Notes under the pieces: generated by a model
Seen by the model: the letters and a program-made list of their open reading frames with translations, nothing else
Told to the model about the DNA's origin: nothing
Databases searched by the model: none
Assembly (NCBI GenBank): GCA_963674955.2
Contig: CAXXKR010000004.1
Span: 620,001-684,000 of the forward strand
DNA from: G963674955 sp963674955
GTDB lineage: Bacteria; Desulfobacterota; Desulfovibrionia; Desulfovibrionales; Desulfovibrionaceae
DNA length: 64,000 bases
Reading direction: 5' to 3'
Part shown: in pieces, positions 1 to 8,634 of the stretch
Position numbering within the stretch: the stretch's first letter is position 1
Layout of the letters: each line of letters begins with the position of its first letter
Translations under genes and position numbers: made by a program

Positions 1-1386
1 AACGCGACCCTGCAGGATATTTCTTCCGAGCCGGTGCGCAGATTTTGGTCATCGGTATTGGACTTCTCCATAAACGGCCAATATGCCGCCGACATTTCAT
101 TTCTTGAAAAAAACAAATATTTCAAAGCGGCTTCATTCTGGAAATCGGATATCCTGATTCAATCCTTCAACGGAAAATCCATATGGACTCTTGGCGACCC
201 AAATTCCTACTCTTGGGGAAGATTCAAGCAGCGCATCCTTCGCCTGCCGCCGGAAAAAGCCATGGAAACCATGGACAATGGCTCTGGATCACTGCTTATT
301 CCCGAAGAAACGGCCCGATTGATTCAGCCGCTGAAATTCGCAGTATCAGTCATAAACGGCTATACGGCTATCGCCAGGAATGTCTGGAGCAACACCCTGG
401 ATGTCAAATCCATGCCCATCAGCTTCAAGATCGCCGGCGCACTGCTCTGGAACGAGCCTGTTGACGGCATGCTTTCCGAAAACACGTCGCTGGCCTCCTA
501 TGAAAGGCCAATTTTGACAGGTCTCAACAGCGCCGCCGGACAGGAAAAAACGGAACAATACATCGGCAGTTTCTGGAAAAAATACAATGCCAAAGACTTA
601 AGCGTTGTCACGGCTAAGTACTGGCCTCTGGACAGAATCATGCTCATTGCCGATTGGCGCGACCGCTGGAATCAGAAAAAAGATGAAACCCTTGCAAGGC
701 GCGCAGCTTTTCTCTTCCCCAACAACAAGCTTGGCATAGATTGCATGCTATACTTGGCGCAAAAGGCAGTTAACAAAAGAAATTTCAAGCTTGCCTCGTT
801 CTATTTGAACAAGCTTGACGACAACATGCCCACGATTGAATCGCAGGCTATGCTTTTGGAGACAAAGGCCAATTTGGCGGTTCTTACCGGCGACAGCGCC
901 ACGGCCCTGGACAATTTCAAAAAACTTTTGAATTCCGGTGCTGAAATTTCGGATGATTCCAGGTTGAAGCTGGCCTTTCTGCTTCAACAGGCCGGAGATT
1001 TGGGCCAAGGCTCAGAGCACTTGAGAGTCCTTTGGGAAAAACGAGAGGAACTCCCCTCCTCCATGCAGGCGGAAATTCTTTTTTGGCTTGGCGAAGGCGA
1101 ACAGGCCCTTGGCGACAGCGACAAGGCCCTGGACCACTACCTCAAGCTCGCCTGGCAGTATCCCGGTGAAACGATGTGGGCATTGACCGCCATGTACAGG
1201 GCGGCTCTGATATATGAAAAACGCGGCATTTATCCGCCAGCCAAAAAGCTTTTGATGACCGTGCTCAAGAACGCCGAGACCGACAAGCAGCGCATGGCCG
1301 CCCAATCAAGGTTGAGCGAAATAGAAATGAAAATGGGCAAGCCGGCGTCGGAAAGCAAGGATCCGACCACGGCTTACCCATTCTAG
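1..1386 (+). CDS. TPR-repeat protein, 5' end cut off by the window
   Basis: The reading frame is open from the first base of the window, so the true start lies upstream; the GTG at 34 is only an internal candidate. The visible 461 residues contain helical repeats from about residue 250 to the end, with the A/G/A spacing of tetratricopeptide repeats (for example the segments around NLAVLTGDSATALDNF and ILFWLGEGEQALGDSDKALDHY). TPR arrays bind other proteins, often in envelope complexes. The first part, before the repeats, is not recognised. No partner can be named because the upstream genes are outside the window. Confidence 0.8.
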   Translation, partial: NATLQDISSEPVRRFWSSVLDFSINGQYAADISFLEKNKYFKAASFWKSDILIQSFNGKSIWTLGDPNSYSWGRFKQRILRLPPEKAMETMDNGSGSLLIPEETARLIQPLKFAVSVINGYTAIARNVWSNTLDVKSMPISFKIAGALLWNEPVDGMLSENTSLASYERPILTGLNSAAGQEKTEQYIGSFWKKYNAKDLSVVTAKYWPLDRIMLIADWRDRWNQKKDETLARRAAFLFPNNKLGIDCMLYLAQKAVNKRNFKLASFYLNKLDDNMPTIESQAMLLETKANLAVLTGDSATALDNFKKLLNSGAEISDDSRLKLAFLLQQAGDLGQGSEHLRVLWEKREELPSSMQAEILFWLGEGEQALGDSDKALDHYLKLAWQYPGETMWALTAMYRAALIYEKRGIYPPAKKLLMTVLKNAETDKQRMAAQSRLSEIEMKMGKPASESKDPTTAYPF

Positions 1387-1404
1387 GTGCAATAGTGGTC
1401 GCCT

Positions 1405-1818
1405 TTATTTTCCGGGCTTGCAGCCCTTGCAGACCCTTTTCTTGATTCCGGGATTGGGATGATCCTTTGCATACTGCAATAGGTCCTCATACATCTCCTG
1501 AACCACCTTGACCGGCACATTCTTGGCGATGACCTGCTTGGCAACGTCGTCCTCGAAATACTTGTGCCAAGGCTTTTGTGAAAGGGCGGTCCAGGCGCCG
1601 TGCTGGCCTATCAGAGTAAGGCCAGGTTTGGCCTGCAGAAAAACCTGATATTCCTCATATTCCGCAGGATCGAGCATTTCCATCGGCTTGCAGTCGTGCA
1701 GCGGACTGGCCTGAACGGAAAAAATGAAGCTATTGTCAATCTGGATGTCGTCGAACCATCTCTCCTCGTCGCCTATCCTGTGTACTTCGACGAGCAATTT
1801 TCTGAAATCTTCAGCCAT
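1405..1818 (-). CDS. Unrecognised 137-residue protein with a C-terminal CxxC
   Basis: A small soluble protein with no membrane segment or signal peptide. The start is supported by TAGGAG six bases before the ATG. The composition is rich in acidic and aromatic residues, and the protein ends in a basic tail with a CKGC motif that could bind a metal or form a disulfide. It converges with the TPR gene, the two stop codons lying 18 bases apart. I do not recognise the family. It may be a lineage-restricted Desulfovibrio protein. Confidence 0.7.
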   Translation of the reverse strand: MAEDFRKLLVEVHRIGDEERWFDDIQIDNSFIFSVQASPLHDCKPMEMLDPAEYEEYQVFLQAKPGLTLIGQHGAWTALSQKPWHKYFEDDVAKQVIAKNVPVKVVQEMYEDLLQYAKDHPNPGIKKRVCKGCKPGK

Positions 1819-2062
1819 TTTCTACTCCTAGATAATGAAATCAACCCATTGAATTCGCCACTTCTTGTAGCTTTGATCGGGGTCAAAAGGCAATGAAAAA
1901 CGAGTCCTCGACCAAAAGCAGTTCAATCATGTTTAAAACAACACTGCAACGGATAAACCAAGTTGAATTAATTTGTAACCGCCATCAATTAATGTTAACG
2001 CCCACAAAATTTGACCGATAACGCTTCAACAAATCATGACATACCCAAAGGGAGGGCTATAA

Positions 2063-3079
2063 ATGAACTTGCGATACATGCTTGCCTTCATGCGCATCTT
2101 GAAAATCCCAGGCCTGATGCCGATCATGAAAGACCTTCAGGCCTTTCTACGGTTCAACTTTATGTTTGCCGCATACGAATCCGGACTACTGGCCGCCCTC
2201 TCCAAGCCATGCAGCAGGGACGAACTGATCGAAAAAATGAAAGTGAAAAGGCCGGACCTTTTGGACGCATTGCTGGACATGGGACTGGCCACCAAAGAGC
2301 TGTCCAGGGACGGTGATGTCTTCAAAATCAAAGGCAAAAGATCAAAGGCAGTCATAAACCCCAAGGGCGACATGGTCGCCGCAGTAATTCAGGCCAACGT
2401 GACCTATTACAGCGATGCCTACCGCCATGCAGCCGATCGACTGATGGGTGGCGAACTGGGCGATGATCTTGAGGATATTGGCGATCTCGTGGCCAGATTC
2501 TCCAAGGGCGCTGAACCGATCATCAAAAATTTCATCACAAAGATAGTATCCAAAAAAAAATCCATGCGCGTGCTTGACATCGGATGCGGCTCAGGTGTCT
2601 GCCTGCGATGCGTTCACTCGGCAAACGGCAACGCAAGCGGCGTGGGCATAGATGTTGACGAATCCGTGGCAAAACAGGCCAAAATCAATATCGAGAACTG
2701 GGGATTGACCGAAAGGTTTGAAATCAAGCATGGCGACATCCGTTCCTTTTCCGATTCGACCGAAGGCTCCTTCGACCTCGTCACACTAAACAACATTCTG
2801 TATTATTTCCAGAAACATGAGCGCATCGAACTGATCAAGGACATCCGCTCACGCTTGTCGCCGGGTGGAATGCTGGCGATTGTCATGAACTTCGACAGCC
2901 AGGGAAAAGACTTGACCGCCGCCAACCTGAACATGGTCAACTGCTCACTGAAAGGGCTTACCCCGCTGCCCAGACTGGAAGAAATATCAGAAATACTGCT
3001 GAAAAACGGCTTTTCCCGCGTAGAGCCCGAGGTCTTCATTCCCGCAAGCACTTTCATGGGGCTAGTGGCTTATGTCTGA
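2063..3079 (+). CDS. Class I SAM-dependent methyltransferase, O-methyltransferase-like
   Basis: The 338-residue protein has an N-terminal helical/winged-helix region (about 25-110), as in small-molecule O-methyltransferases that dimerise through this part. A Rossmann-fold methyltransferase domain follows. Motif I is VLDIGCGSGVCLRC (about 170-183), and an acidic residue that would bind the ribose follows in GIDVDES. The post-motif segment LVTLNNILYYF is typical of the family. GGGAGG precedes the ATG by six bases. The substrate is not known. The gene stands alone and is followed by a strong terminator, so it is probably monocistronic. Confidence 0.8.
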   Translation: MNLRYMLAFMRILKIPGLMPIMKDLQAFLRFNFMFAAYESGLLAALSKPCSRDELIEKMKVKRPDLLDALLDMGLATKELSRDGDVFKIKGKRSKAVINPKGDMVAAVIQANVTYYSDAYRHAADRLMGGELGDDLEDIGDLVARFSKGAEPIIKNFITKIVSKKKSMRVLDIGCGSGVCLRCVHSANGNASGVGIDVDESVAKQAKINIENWGLTERFEIKHGDIRSFSDSTEGSFDLVTLNNILYYFQKHERIELIKDIRSRLSPGGMLAIVMNFDSQGKDLTAANLNMVNCSLKGLTPLPRLEEISEILLKNGFSRVEPEVFIPASTFMGLVAYV

Positions 3080-3105
3080 GCTTGAATAGAATCAGCTTCA
3101 AAAGC

Positions 3106-3142
3106 AACGGGTTGGGACACAATTCTCAGCCCGTTTTTTTTT
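3106..3142 (+). terminator. Intrinsic terminator after the methyltransferase gene
   Basis: ACGGG pairs with CCCGT, the stem continues through G-U pairs across a six-base loop, and nine T residues follow. Confidence 0.85.
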
Positions 3143-3328
3143 GCACGCCGACAATTCTCCCTTCCTGTCAGCTTCCATTTGGATTTTTTCCGGCAAAGTC
3201 TCGCTCGAATTCAACGTCGAATTGACGCACTAGAAGAAACATTCCCCACTTTCGCTTCACTCGGAGAGCAATATATGGTAACAAATAAGAACATCCAAAA
3301 ATCCTTAAACCTTTTTGGGGGGAACATT

Positions 3329-3691
3329 ATGGCAAACATGGACTATCCGGGCCCCTGCCCCAGTTGCACGGGAATTGACGGTTGCAGTACCGAGGCAGCG
3401 AAAAAGGAAGCCGTGGCTCATTACTGCAAAGGTCTTGAAATGGAGTTGAATGTTTGGAAGGCAAGGCTCTACGACGTATTGGCTTACGACAACCCTTCGG
3501 GAATGCAGGATCAGATCAACCTTCTCAAATCGACCATGAAGGAACTGGAAGGCATTGCCGAGCAGATGAAAGAAATCTGCCCCACCAGCCTAAGCGCCGA
3601 GGAAAAGACAATCTCCACAAAACTGGAAGACCTCAGAATCAATTACACCAAGGCAATGGAAACGATCTCGCCAGGCTGGTTCGGAGGCTAG
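3329..3691 (+). CDS. Unrecognised 120-residue cysteine-containing helical protein
   Basis: The open frame extends upstream to 3179, but the ATG at 3329 is preceded by a GGGGGG run, and the sequence before it has no coding character, so I start here. The N-terminus has closely spaced cysteines (CPSC, then a Cys six residues on, and HYC), which might bind a metal or an iron-sulfur cluster. The rest is predicted to be amphipathic helix with heptad-like Leu/Ile spacing. No family is recognised. The gene sits alone between the methyltransferase terminator and the convergent tRNA-Leu operon. Confidence 0.65.
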   Translation: MANMDYPGPCPSCTGIDGCSTEAAKKEAVAHYCKGLEMELNVWKARLYDVLAYDNPSGMQDQINLLKSTMKELEGIAEQMKEICPTSLSAEEKTISTKLEDLRINYTKAMETISPGWFGG

Positions 3692-3709
3692 CGAAAAAAT
3701 GCTTGCGGT

Positions 3710-3744
3710 AAAAAAAGGGGAGCTGGTTTTTTAGCCAACTCCCC
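3710..3744 (-). terminator. Intrinsic terminator at the end of the rimI-pgk-tpiA-secG-tRNA-Leu unit
   Basis: Read on the minus strand, a GGGGAG/CTCCCC stem with a mostly A loop is followed by six T residues. The plus-strand reading has only a broken T stretch, so the site mainly serves the minus strand. Confidence 0.75.
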
Positions 3745-3756
3745 TACTCTTTTATA

Positions 3757-3843
3757 TGGTGCCGAGGGGGGGACTCGAACCCCCACGGAATTTCTTCCAC
3801 TGCCCCCTCAAGACAGCGTGTCTACCAGTTCCACCACCACGGC
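3757..3843 (-). tRNA. tRNA-Leu (anticodon GAG)
   Basis: Reading the minus strand gives an 87-base class II tRNA with a long variable arm. The acceptor arms are GCCGTGG and CCTCGGC with one mismatch, and discriminator A and CCA are encoded. The anticodon loop TTGAGGG within CTGTC/GGCAG gives anticodon GAG, decoding CUC/CUU leucine. The T loop is TTCGAGT. It lies 25 bases after the secG stop and may be cotranscribed with it. Confidence 0.95.
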
Positions 3844-3868
3844 AAATATAACTAAATGAGCAACCTGT

Positions 3869-4231
3869 TTACTGTGTCGCGGGCGCGGTCTCGGTCTCGG
3901 ATTCCTTTGCGGTATCCTCGAATCCGACTCCAGCCGGTTTCTTTTCCTCTTGAGCGGGAGCGGTCACCTGTCCGGCCTCGTTCATGATTGAAGTATCCTC
4001 AACCATGCGATTTCCCGAAACCACGTTGTAGACCAGGGAAGTGATCAGAAACGTGGCGGCCAGAAAAGCGGTAACCTTGACCAGCAGACCACCGGCTCCT
4101 GAGCTGCCGAACATGGAGTTGCTGCCGCCACCGAAGATGACGCCCATTCCCTCCTGTCCGCTTTGCAGCAGAACCAGAATGATCAAAAACACACAGGCCA
4201 GGATATGAATTGTAATTATAAGACTTTCCAA
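3869..4231 (-). CDS. secG: Preprotein translocase subunit SecG
   Basis: SecG is the small inner-membrane subunit of the SecYEG channel. The 120-residue protein has the two expected membrane segments (about 3-21 and 50-70) joined by the conserved loop LLQSGQEGMG...FGGGSNSMFG. The C-terminal tail of about 45 residues is rich in Ala, Glu, Thr and Pro and is longer than in minimal SecG proteins, as is common in Desulfovibrio. Translation probably starts at TTG, with GGGA six bases before it. It follows tpiA by 40 bases in the same unit. Confidence 0.92.
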   Translation of the reverse strand: MESLIITIHILACVFLIILVLLQSGQEGMGVIFGGGSNSMFGSSGAGGLLVKVTAFLAATFLITSLVYNVVSGNRMVEDTSIMNEAGQVTAPAQEEKKPAGVGFEDTAKESETETAPATQ

Positions 4232-4271
4232 AATTATTCCCTTTTTTTCGCCATGCAGGCCAGTTCGAAAA

Positions 4272-5027
4272 TCAAGCCAAAACTATTTCGCTGAAACTCG
4301 TGGCCTCCAAGCTTGCGCCACCTACCAATACACCATCGACATTGTCAAGTGCAATTATCTCGGCGCAATTGCCCGGCTTGACGCTTCCTCCGTATAATAT
4401 TCTAATTTCATTGGCCTTTTCTGGATAATAATTTTGCACAATTTTCCGCACAGCCAAGTGGGTTTCCGCTATTTCCGCAGGCCCGGCCACCTCACCGGTG
4501 CCGATGGCCCAGACCGGTTCGTAGGCTATGACCAAGGCCTCCGGCGCCACGTCCTTTGGAACGTCTTTCAACCCGGCGGCAAGCTGACGTTCCAAGATGG
4601 CGTTGACCTTGCCGGCCTTGCGCTCCTCAAGCTTCTCACCGATGCACAAAATCATCTTGAGCCCGGCGTTTAGGCCATAAGCGGTCTTTTCGCCCACAAG
4701 CTCATCCGATTCACCCAGAACGTGCCTGCGCTCGGAATGTCCGGCAAGTGCATACTCCGCCCCAACGGATGTCAGCATATCGCAAGAGATTTCGCCTGTA
4801 TAGGCCCCCTGCTCAGCCGGATAAAAATTCTGCCCGCCAAGGGCGAATCCCGGCTGGCCGCAAATCTTATCGGCCACGGCCTTCATGGCCACGAAATTCG
4901 GAATCACCAGAACTTCCCGGTCCTTGGGCAGTTTTCCGGCCACAAGCCCGGCCAGTTGACCGGCAACCGTCGCGGCTTCATCCCAGCTCTTGTACATCTT
5001 CCAGTTGGCAGCCATGAGCTTTTTCAT
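4272..5027 (-). CDS. tpiA: Triosephosphate isomerase
   Basis: This enzyme interconverts dihydroxyacetone phosphate and glyceraldehyde 3-phosphate in glycolysis and gluconeogenesis. The 251-residue length is normal. The N-terminal ANWKMYK carries the substrate-binding Asn and Lys, HSERR carries the electrophilic His, YEPVWAIGTG carries the catalytic Glu, and the phosphate-binding LYGGSVKPGN is present. The ATG overlaps the pgk stop codon by four bases (ATGA), which indicates translational coupling. An upstream extension of the frame to 5210 is noise inside pgk. Confidence 0.97.
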   Translation of the reverse strand: MKKLMAANWKMYKSWDEAATVAGQLAGLVAGKLPKDREVLVIPNFVAMKAVADKICGQPGFALGGQNFYPAEQGAYTGEISCDMLTSVGAEYALAGHSERRHVLGESDELVGEKTAYGLNAGLKMILCIGEKLEERKAGKVNAILERQLAAGLKDVPKDVAPEALVIAYEPVWAIGTGEVAGPAEIAETHLAVRKIVQNYYPEKANEIRILYGGSVKPGNCAEIIALDNVDGVLVGGASLEATSFSEIVLA

Positions 5028-6220
5028 TTTCCGCACTCCCTCAATGCTTTGTAGGCGGGAAGTTCCTTGCCCTCCATGAACTCCAGAAAGGCTCCGCCGC
5101 CAGTGGAAATGTATGTGAACTTGTCGGCCATGCCCGACCCGTGGACAACAGCGTCGGTGTCGCCGCCGCCGACAATGGTCACGGCGTCCAGACCGGCAAT
5201 GGCCCTGCACAAATCCAGTGATCCTTTGGCAAAGGCCGGATTTTCAAAAAGGCCCATGGGACCGTTCCAGACCACTGTTCCGACCCCGTCCAGGGCGGCA
5301 ATGAAATCCTTCACCGTCTCCGGGCCGATGTCGAGTATCATGGCGTCTTCAGGCACCGCATCGACTGAAACCACGCCGGACGGGCTGGAATCCGAAACAT
5401 CCTTTCCCAGCACAACATCAACCGGCAAATGCAGGTTGGTCCCTGAGGCCTTGGCCGAGGCGATTATCTTCTTTGCCTTGTCCACAAGATCCCGCTCTGC
5501 AAGAGACTTTCCGATGCCGTGGCCCTGTGCAAGAAGAAAGGTGTTGGCCATTGCGCCGCCGATGATGAAATGGTCGACCTTGCCCATGAGACTGTCGATT
5601 ATGCCCAGCTTGGAGGAAACCTTGGCCCCGCCCGACACCGCCACATAAGGATGCCTGGGGTCGTCCAGAATGCCGCCGAGATACTCAAGTTCGCTGCGCA
5701 TCAGAAATCCGGCGCAACAAACCTTGGAATATTTGGGAATATCCACCACGGAAGCGTTTTCACGGTGCGCCACGGCAAAGGCGTCGTTGAGATAGATGTC
5801 GGCCAGCTTTGCCAGATTCCTGCCGAAGTCGCCTCGCTCCTCAGGCGTCTTTCCTGTTTCTTCCGGATAAAACCGCAAATTCTCCAGCATGAGTATCTGT
5901 CCGGGCTCAACAGCCGCAGCCAGGGCCTCGACTTCAGAACCCACGCAACCGGGCGCCAGTTTGACCTCACGCCCGGTCAACTGGGAAAGCCTCCGGGCCA
6001 CGGGGTCAAGGGAAAGCGCGGGCGCAACCTTGCCCTTGGGTTTGCCCAGATGAGAGCAGACGATCAGGGCAGCGCCCTGCTCCAGCACGTAATTGATGGT
6101 CTTGAGCCCCGCCCTTATGCGGTTGTCGTCGGTGATGTTCTTGCCGTCCAGGGGGACGTTGAAGTCCACCCGCATCAATATTTTCTTACCCTTGATGTCG
6201 ATCTGATCAATGAATTTCAC
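5024..6220 (-). CDS. pgk: Phosphoglycerate kinase
   Basis: Phosphoglycerate kinase transfers phosphate between 1,3-bisphosphoglycerate and ADP. The 398-residue length is typical. The sequence shows the N-terminal substrate-binding segment MRVDFNVPL, the conserved LLENLRFYPEE, the sugar-phosphate loop HRENASVVD, the hinge SGGAKVSSK, and the C-terminal nucleotide-binding VVGGGDTDAV and the ISTGGGAFLEF motif. It lies 18 bases after rimI and is coupled to tpiA. Confidence 0.98.
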   Translation of the reverse strand: MKFIDQIDIKGKKILMRVDFNVPLDGKNITDDNRIRAGLKTINYVLEQGAALIVCSHLGKPKGKVAPALSLDPVARRLSQLTGREVKLAPGCVGSEVEALAAAVEPGQILMLENLRFYPEETGKTPEERGDFGRNLAKLADIYLNDAFAVAHRENASVVDIPKYSKVCCAGFLMRSELEYLGGILDDPRHPYVAVSGGAKVSSKLGIIDSLMGKVDHFIIGGAMANTFLLAQGHGIGKSLAERDLVDKAKKIIASAKASGTNLHLPVDVVLGKDVSDSSPSGVVSVDAVPEDAMILDIGPETVKDFIAALDGVGTVVWNGPMGLFENPAFAKGSLDLCRAIAGLDAVTIVGGGDTDAVVHGSGMADKFTYISTGGGAFLEFMEGKELPAYKALRECGK

Positions 6221-6238
6221 AATAGTCTCCCTGGAGAT

Positions 6239-6724
6239 TTAAGATGAGCTTCCACCTGACAAGCCAAAGGCCCGGACTTCGCAGTATGTTCGCTTGAAAA
6301 GGAGCGCGTCCTCCTTCGTGTCCGGATAGTATTTTTTTCTTACCCCAATCTGTTTAAAGCCGAATTTGGCATACAGGTCAATGGCCCCCCTGTTGGAGGC
6401 CTTAACATCCAGAAAAGCGTATTTCATGCCTTTTCCAAGACATTCATCCACCACAGCCGTCAAAAGGCGTGTGGCCAACCCCTGACGCCTGTAATCGGGG
6501 TCCACGGCAAGATTCAGTATCTCCATTTCATCCTTTATAAAGGAAAACGCCAGATACGCCACCAAATCCTTGCCGTTTTCAACACCGTGAATCATGAAGG
6601 CGCCCTTTTCCAGGGCCAGCCTGAACTGCGTCTCCTGCCAATGATAGGCAAAGCAGAGCCGCTCAAGGTTCATCACCGCCTTCATGTCCTGAATCCCCAG
6701 CTTTCTGACCATCATGGCGGACAC
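6239..6724 (-). CDS. rimI: GNAT acetyltransferase, RimI-like
   Basis: RimI-type enzymes acetylate the N-terminal alanine of ribosomal protein S18. The 161-residue protein has the GNAT acetyl-CoA pyrophosphate loop DPDYRRQGLATRLL (about 92-105), the LDVKASNRGAIDLYAKFGF segment typical of RimI, and a late KYYP motif. The best start is GTG at 6724 with GGAG seven bases upstream; the ATGs at 6715 and 6712 are alternatives. It is the first gene of the rimI-pgk-tpiA-secG unit and is divergent from the Nudix gene. A related GNAT substrate cannot be excluded. Confidence 0.85.
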   Translation of the reverse strand: MSAMMVRKLGIQDMKAVMNLERLCFAYHWQETQFRLALEKGAFMIHGVENGKDLVAYLAFSFIKDEMEILNLAVDPDYRRQGLATRLLTAVVDECLGKGMKYAFLDVKASNRGAIDLYAKFGFKQIGVRKKYYPDTKEDALLFKRTYCEVRAFGLSGGSSS

Positions 6725-6774
6725 CGTCTTCTCCTGCCGGTTTCACGGTCTGGATTAACCGAAAACAAGCATGT

Positions 6775-7338
6775 ATGCTCAAAACAATGAATACAAAAAA
6801 TCAACTAAAACAACAAACCGAGCTGCCGCCCTTTGTGGAGGTAGTGGACTCCATGAACCGGCCCCTGGCGCTCATGCCCCTTGACGAGGTGCACAAACAA
6901 AAACTTCGCCACAGGTCGGTGCTGGTGCTTCTTTTTAATCAGGACAACAAGATATACTTGCAAAAAAGAAGCGCCAAACAGCCGCTCTACCCAAAAAGAT
7001 GGGACGTTTCTGCTGGCGGACACGTTCTGGCCGGCGAATCAACGGTGGATACGGCCATACGTGAACTCAAGACCAAAATCGGCATCCGCGCCGACAGGCT
7101 GAAGCATCTGTTGGACATCAAGGCCGGACCGAGCACCGGCTACGAATTCGTCACTGTCTATTCACTGGGAAAGACCAACCAGACCCCGGCACCGGAACCT
7201 GAACTTGTCGAGGGCGGGTACTACTACAGCCGCGACGAGCTTGCCTGCCTGATGAACGAATTTCGCGAACTCCTGACCCCCAGGCTCATTTCCCTCTGGG
7301 ATACAGACTTTCCCTTCCCTTCCCCCGACTACATGTAG
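6775..7338 (+). CDS. Nudix-fold protein with a degenerate Nudix box
   Basis: The 187-residue protein resembles the isopentenyl-diphosphate isomerase-like/YfcD group: a short N-terminal part with VDSMNRPLAL, then RSVLVLLFN and RWDVSAGGHVLAGES. The Nudix box should read Gx5Ex7REUxEExGU. Here Gly82, Glu88, Arg96 and Glu97 are kept, but the two metal-binding glutamates are replaced by Thr100 and Lys101 (RELKTKIGI). Such changes normally remove magnesium-dependent pyrophosphatase activity, so the protein may be inactive, use another chemistry or bind a nucleotide. The start could also be the ATG at 6787, and no clear ribosome site is seen for either. Confidence 0.8.
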   Translation: MLKTMNTKNQLKQQTELPPFVEVVDSMNRPLALMPLDEVHKQKLRHRSVLVLLFNQDNKIYLQKRSAKQPLYPKRWDVSAGGHVLAGESTVDTAIRELKTKIGIRADRLKHLLDIKAGPSTGYEFVTVYSLGKTNQTPAPEPELVEGGYYYSRDELACLMNEFRELLTPRLISLWDTDFPFPSPDYM

Positions 7339-7346
7339 CGCGGTGG

Positions 7347-7365
7347 ATGATCAAGCCATGATCAT
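7347..7365. repeat. TGATCA hairpin repeat, copy 1
   Basis: ATGATCA, a five-base loop AGCCA, then TGATCAT, followed by AAA. The same seven-base arms and loop length recur at 15459-15477. This copy lies between the convergent Nudix and suhB genes. Confidence 0.6.
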
Positions 7366-7374
7366 AAACAAAAT

Positions 7375-8169
7375 TTACTTTTTATAATCAAGCAATTCAC
7401 TCAATTCAGCATGAATCAGGCCGTTTGTGGCCAGGGTCGTGGCGCCGCCGGGAACATAAGGCACCGTCTGGTCGAACTCGGTAACCCTGCCTCCCGCCTC
7501 TTCCACCAGAAGCAAACCGGCTGCGGTATCCCATGGTTTCAATGCGGGCTCGTAAAACGCTTCATAACGGCCGCATGCCACATATGCCAGATCAAGGGCG
7601 GCGGCACCCGGTCTGCGCACGCCCCTGGCGCGGACCAGCACCTTTGCCAAAAACTTCATGAGCGAATCGAGATGATTTTCGATGTCGTATGGAAATCCAG
7701 TGGCCACGAGGGATTGTTCCAACTCGGATGCGGTGGAAACCCTTATGGGCTGGCCGTTCAGCACGGCACCCCGCCCCAACACGGCTGAAAAAAGTTCACC
7801 CAGGATGGGCAGGTTTATGATGCCCAGAACGACTCGATCACGACTCCAAAGAGCGACGGATGTGGCCACAAGCGGCAACCCGTGGGCAAAGTTCGTAGTA
7901 CCGTCAACGGGATCGATGATCCAGGTCAAATCTCCCGGCCTGACATCGGAAGAGGTTTCCTCTGCAAGAAAATCAGCTTCAGGAAGAATAGCCGACAAGG
8001 ACTCCTTAAGTTTTTCCTCAACGGCAAGATCGGTTTCAGTGACCAGATCAATGCGGCCCTTTTTTCGAATGTCCTTGGGTTTGGCGGAATTGACGCGAAT
8101 GATCTCGCCTGCGTCGAGCACAGCCTGCTCAACCCGGGCTCTGATGGGGGTCGGGTCGTATATCGACAA
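7375..8169 (-). CDS. suhB: Inositol monophosphatase family protein (SuhB-like)
   Basis: A 264-residue member of the magnesium-dependent FIG phosphatase superfamily. The metal-binding residues are in LAEETSSD (Glu), in IDPVDGTTNF, and in the C-terminal WDTAAGLLLVEEAGG. These match inositol-1-phosphatase/SuhB proteins, which dephosphorylate inositol phosphates and in E. coli also assist rRNA transcription complexes. The start is a TTG preceded by a strong AAAAGGAG at six bases. The DUF6485 gene lies 59 bases upstream on the same strand. Alternative substrates such as NADP, fructose bisphosphate or histidinol phosphate cannot be ruled out. Confidence 0.88.
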   Translation of the reverse strand: MSIYDPTPIRARVEQAVLDAGEIIRVNSAKPKDIRKKGRIDLVTETDLAVEEKLKESLSAILPEADFLAEETSSDVRPGDLTWIIDPVDGTTNFAHGLPLVATSVALWSRDRVVLGIINLPILGELFSAVLGRGAVLNGQPIRVSTASELEQSLVATGFPYDIENHLDSLMKFLAKVLVRARGVRRPGAAALDLAYVACGRYEAFYEPALKPWDTAAGLLLVEEAGGRVTEFDQTVPYVPGGATTLATNGLIHAELSELLDYKK

Positions 8170-8228
8170 TTGAAACTCCTTTTATTGCGGGCAATTACAC
8201 ACACCGCGCCAAAGGAGCGGATACTTCA

Positions 8229-8438
8229 TCACTTCTTGGTGCGGCGCTGAATAAAAAATTCGATGCTGCGGTTGAAAGTCTTCTCTTCGCTTTCCGAGAA
8301 GTAGCAGGCGGGCAGTTCGCCCCGCTGCCTATGGTAATGCAGGCATTCGCAACAAATGCCGTGCTTGTCGCAGGTATAGGTGCAGTTACAGTATTGAGCA
8401 TTGATTTTGCTTCTCGGACATTGGTCCTGCTTGCGCAT
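8229..8438 (-). CDS. DUF6485 family cysteine-rich small protein
   Basis: This 69-residue protein has the pattern CNCTYTC...GICCECLHYH...ELPACYF followed by NRSIEFF, which I recognise as the DUF6485 family found in anaerobic bacteria. At least seven cysteines and two histidines suggest a bound zinc or iron-sulfur centre. The ATG at 8438 has GAGGGG five bases before it; the GTG at 8444 is the alternative. The function is unknown. It precedes suhB on the same strand. Confidence 0.85.
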   Translation of the reverse strand: MRKQDQCPRSKINAQYCNCTYTCDKHGICCECLHYHRQRGELPACYFSESEEKTFNRSIEFFIQRRTKK

Positions 8439-8590
8439 ACACACCCCTCACGGTCTGAAAAAATTTTCACACATCCCCACGCTTTCGTGCTTGTCTTTTT
8501 ATTTTAAAATATGGCAGAGTGTCAAATTAACCATTGAAAAACGTGAATATTCCCTATTCCATAACCAGTGGAGATTACATGCCGATGCCG

Positions 8591-8630
8591 GGATAACCGT
8601 TGTCTTTGGCTTGAATTCGGGTTATTTTTT
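8591..8630 (+). promoter_or_regulatory. Weak attenuator-like hairpin in the gcvT leader
   Basis: GGATAACC can pair with GGTTATTT across a loop of about 20 bases, and the T run continues directly into the GGGG ribosome site of gcvT. The position is right for attenuation or translation control, but the stem is AT-rich and short, and I do not recognise a known riboswitch here. Confidence 0.25.
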
Positions 8631-8634
8631 GGGG

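Noticed and set aside
2011..2316. A 101-codon plus-strand frame overlapping the methyltransferase start
   Set aside because: The methyltransferase frame has the ribosome site and conserved motifs; this frame has neither.
8445..8634. Glycine riboswitch before gcvT
   Set aside because: The conserved glycine aptamer core was not found on either strand, so only an unnamed hairpin is reported.
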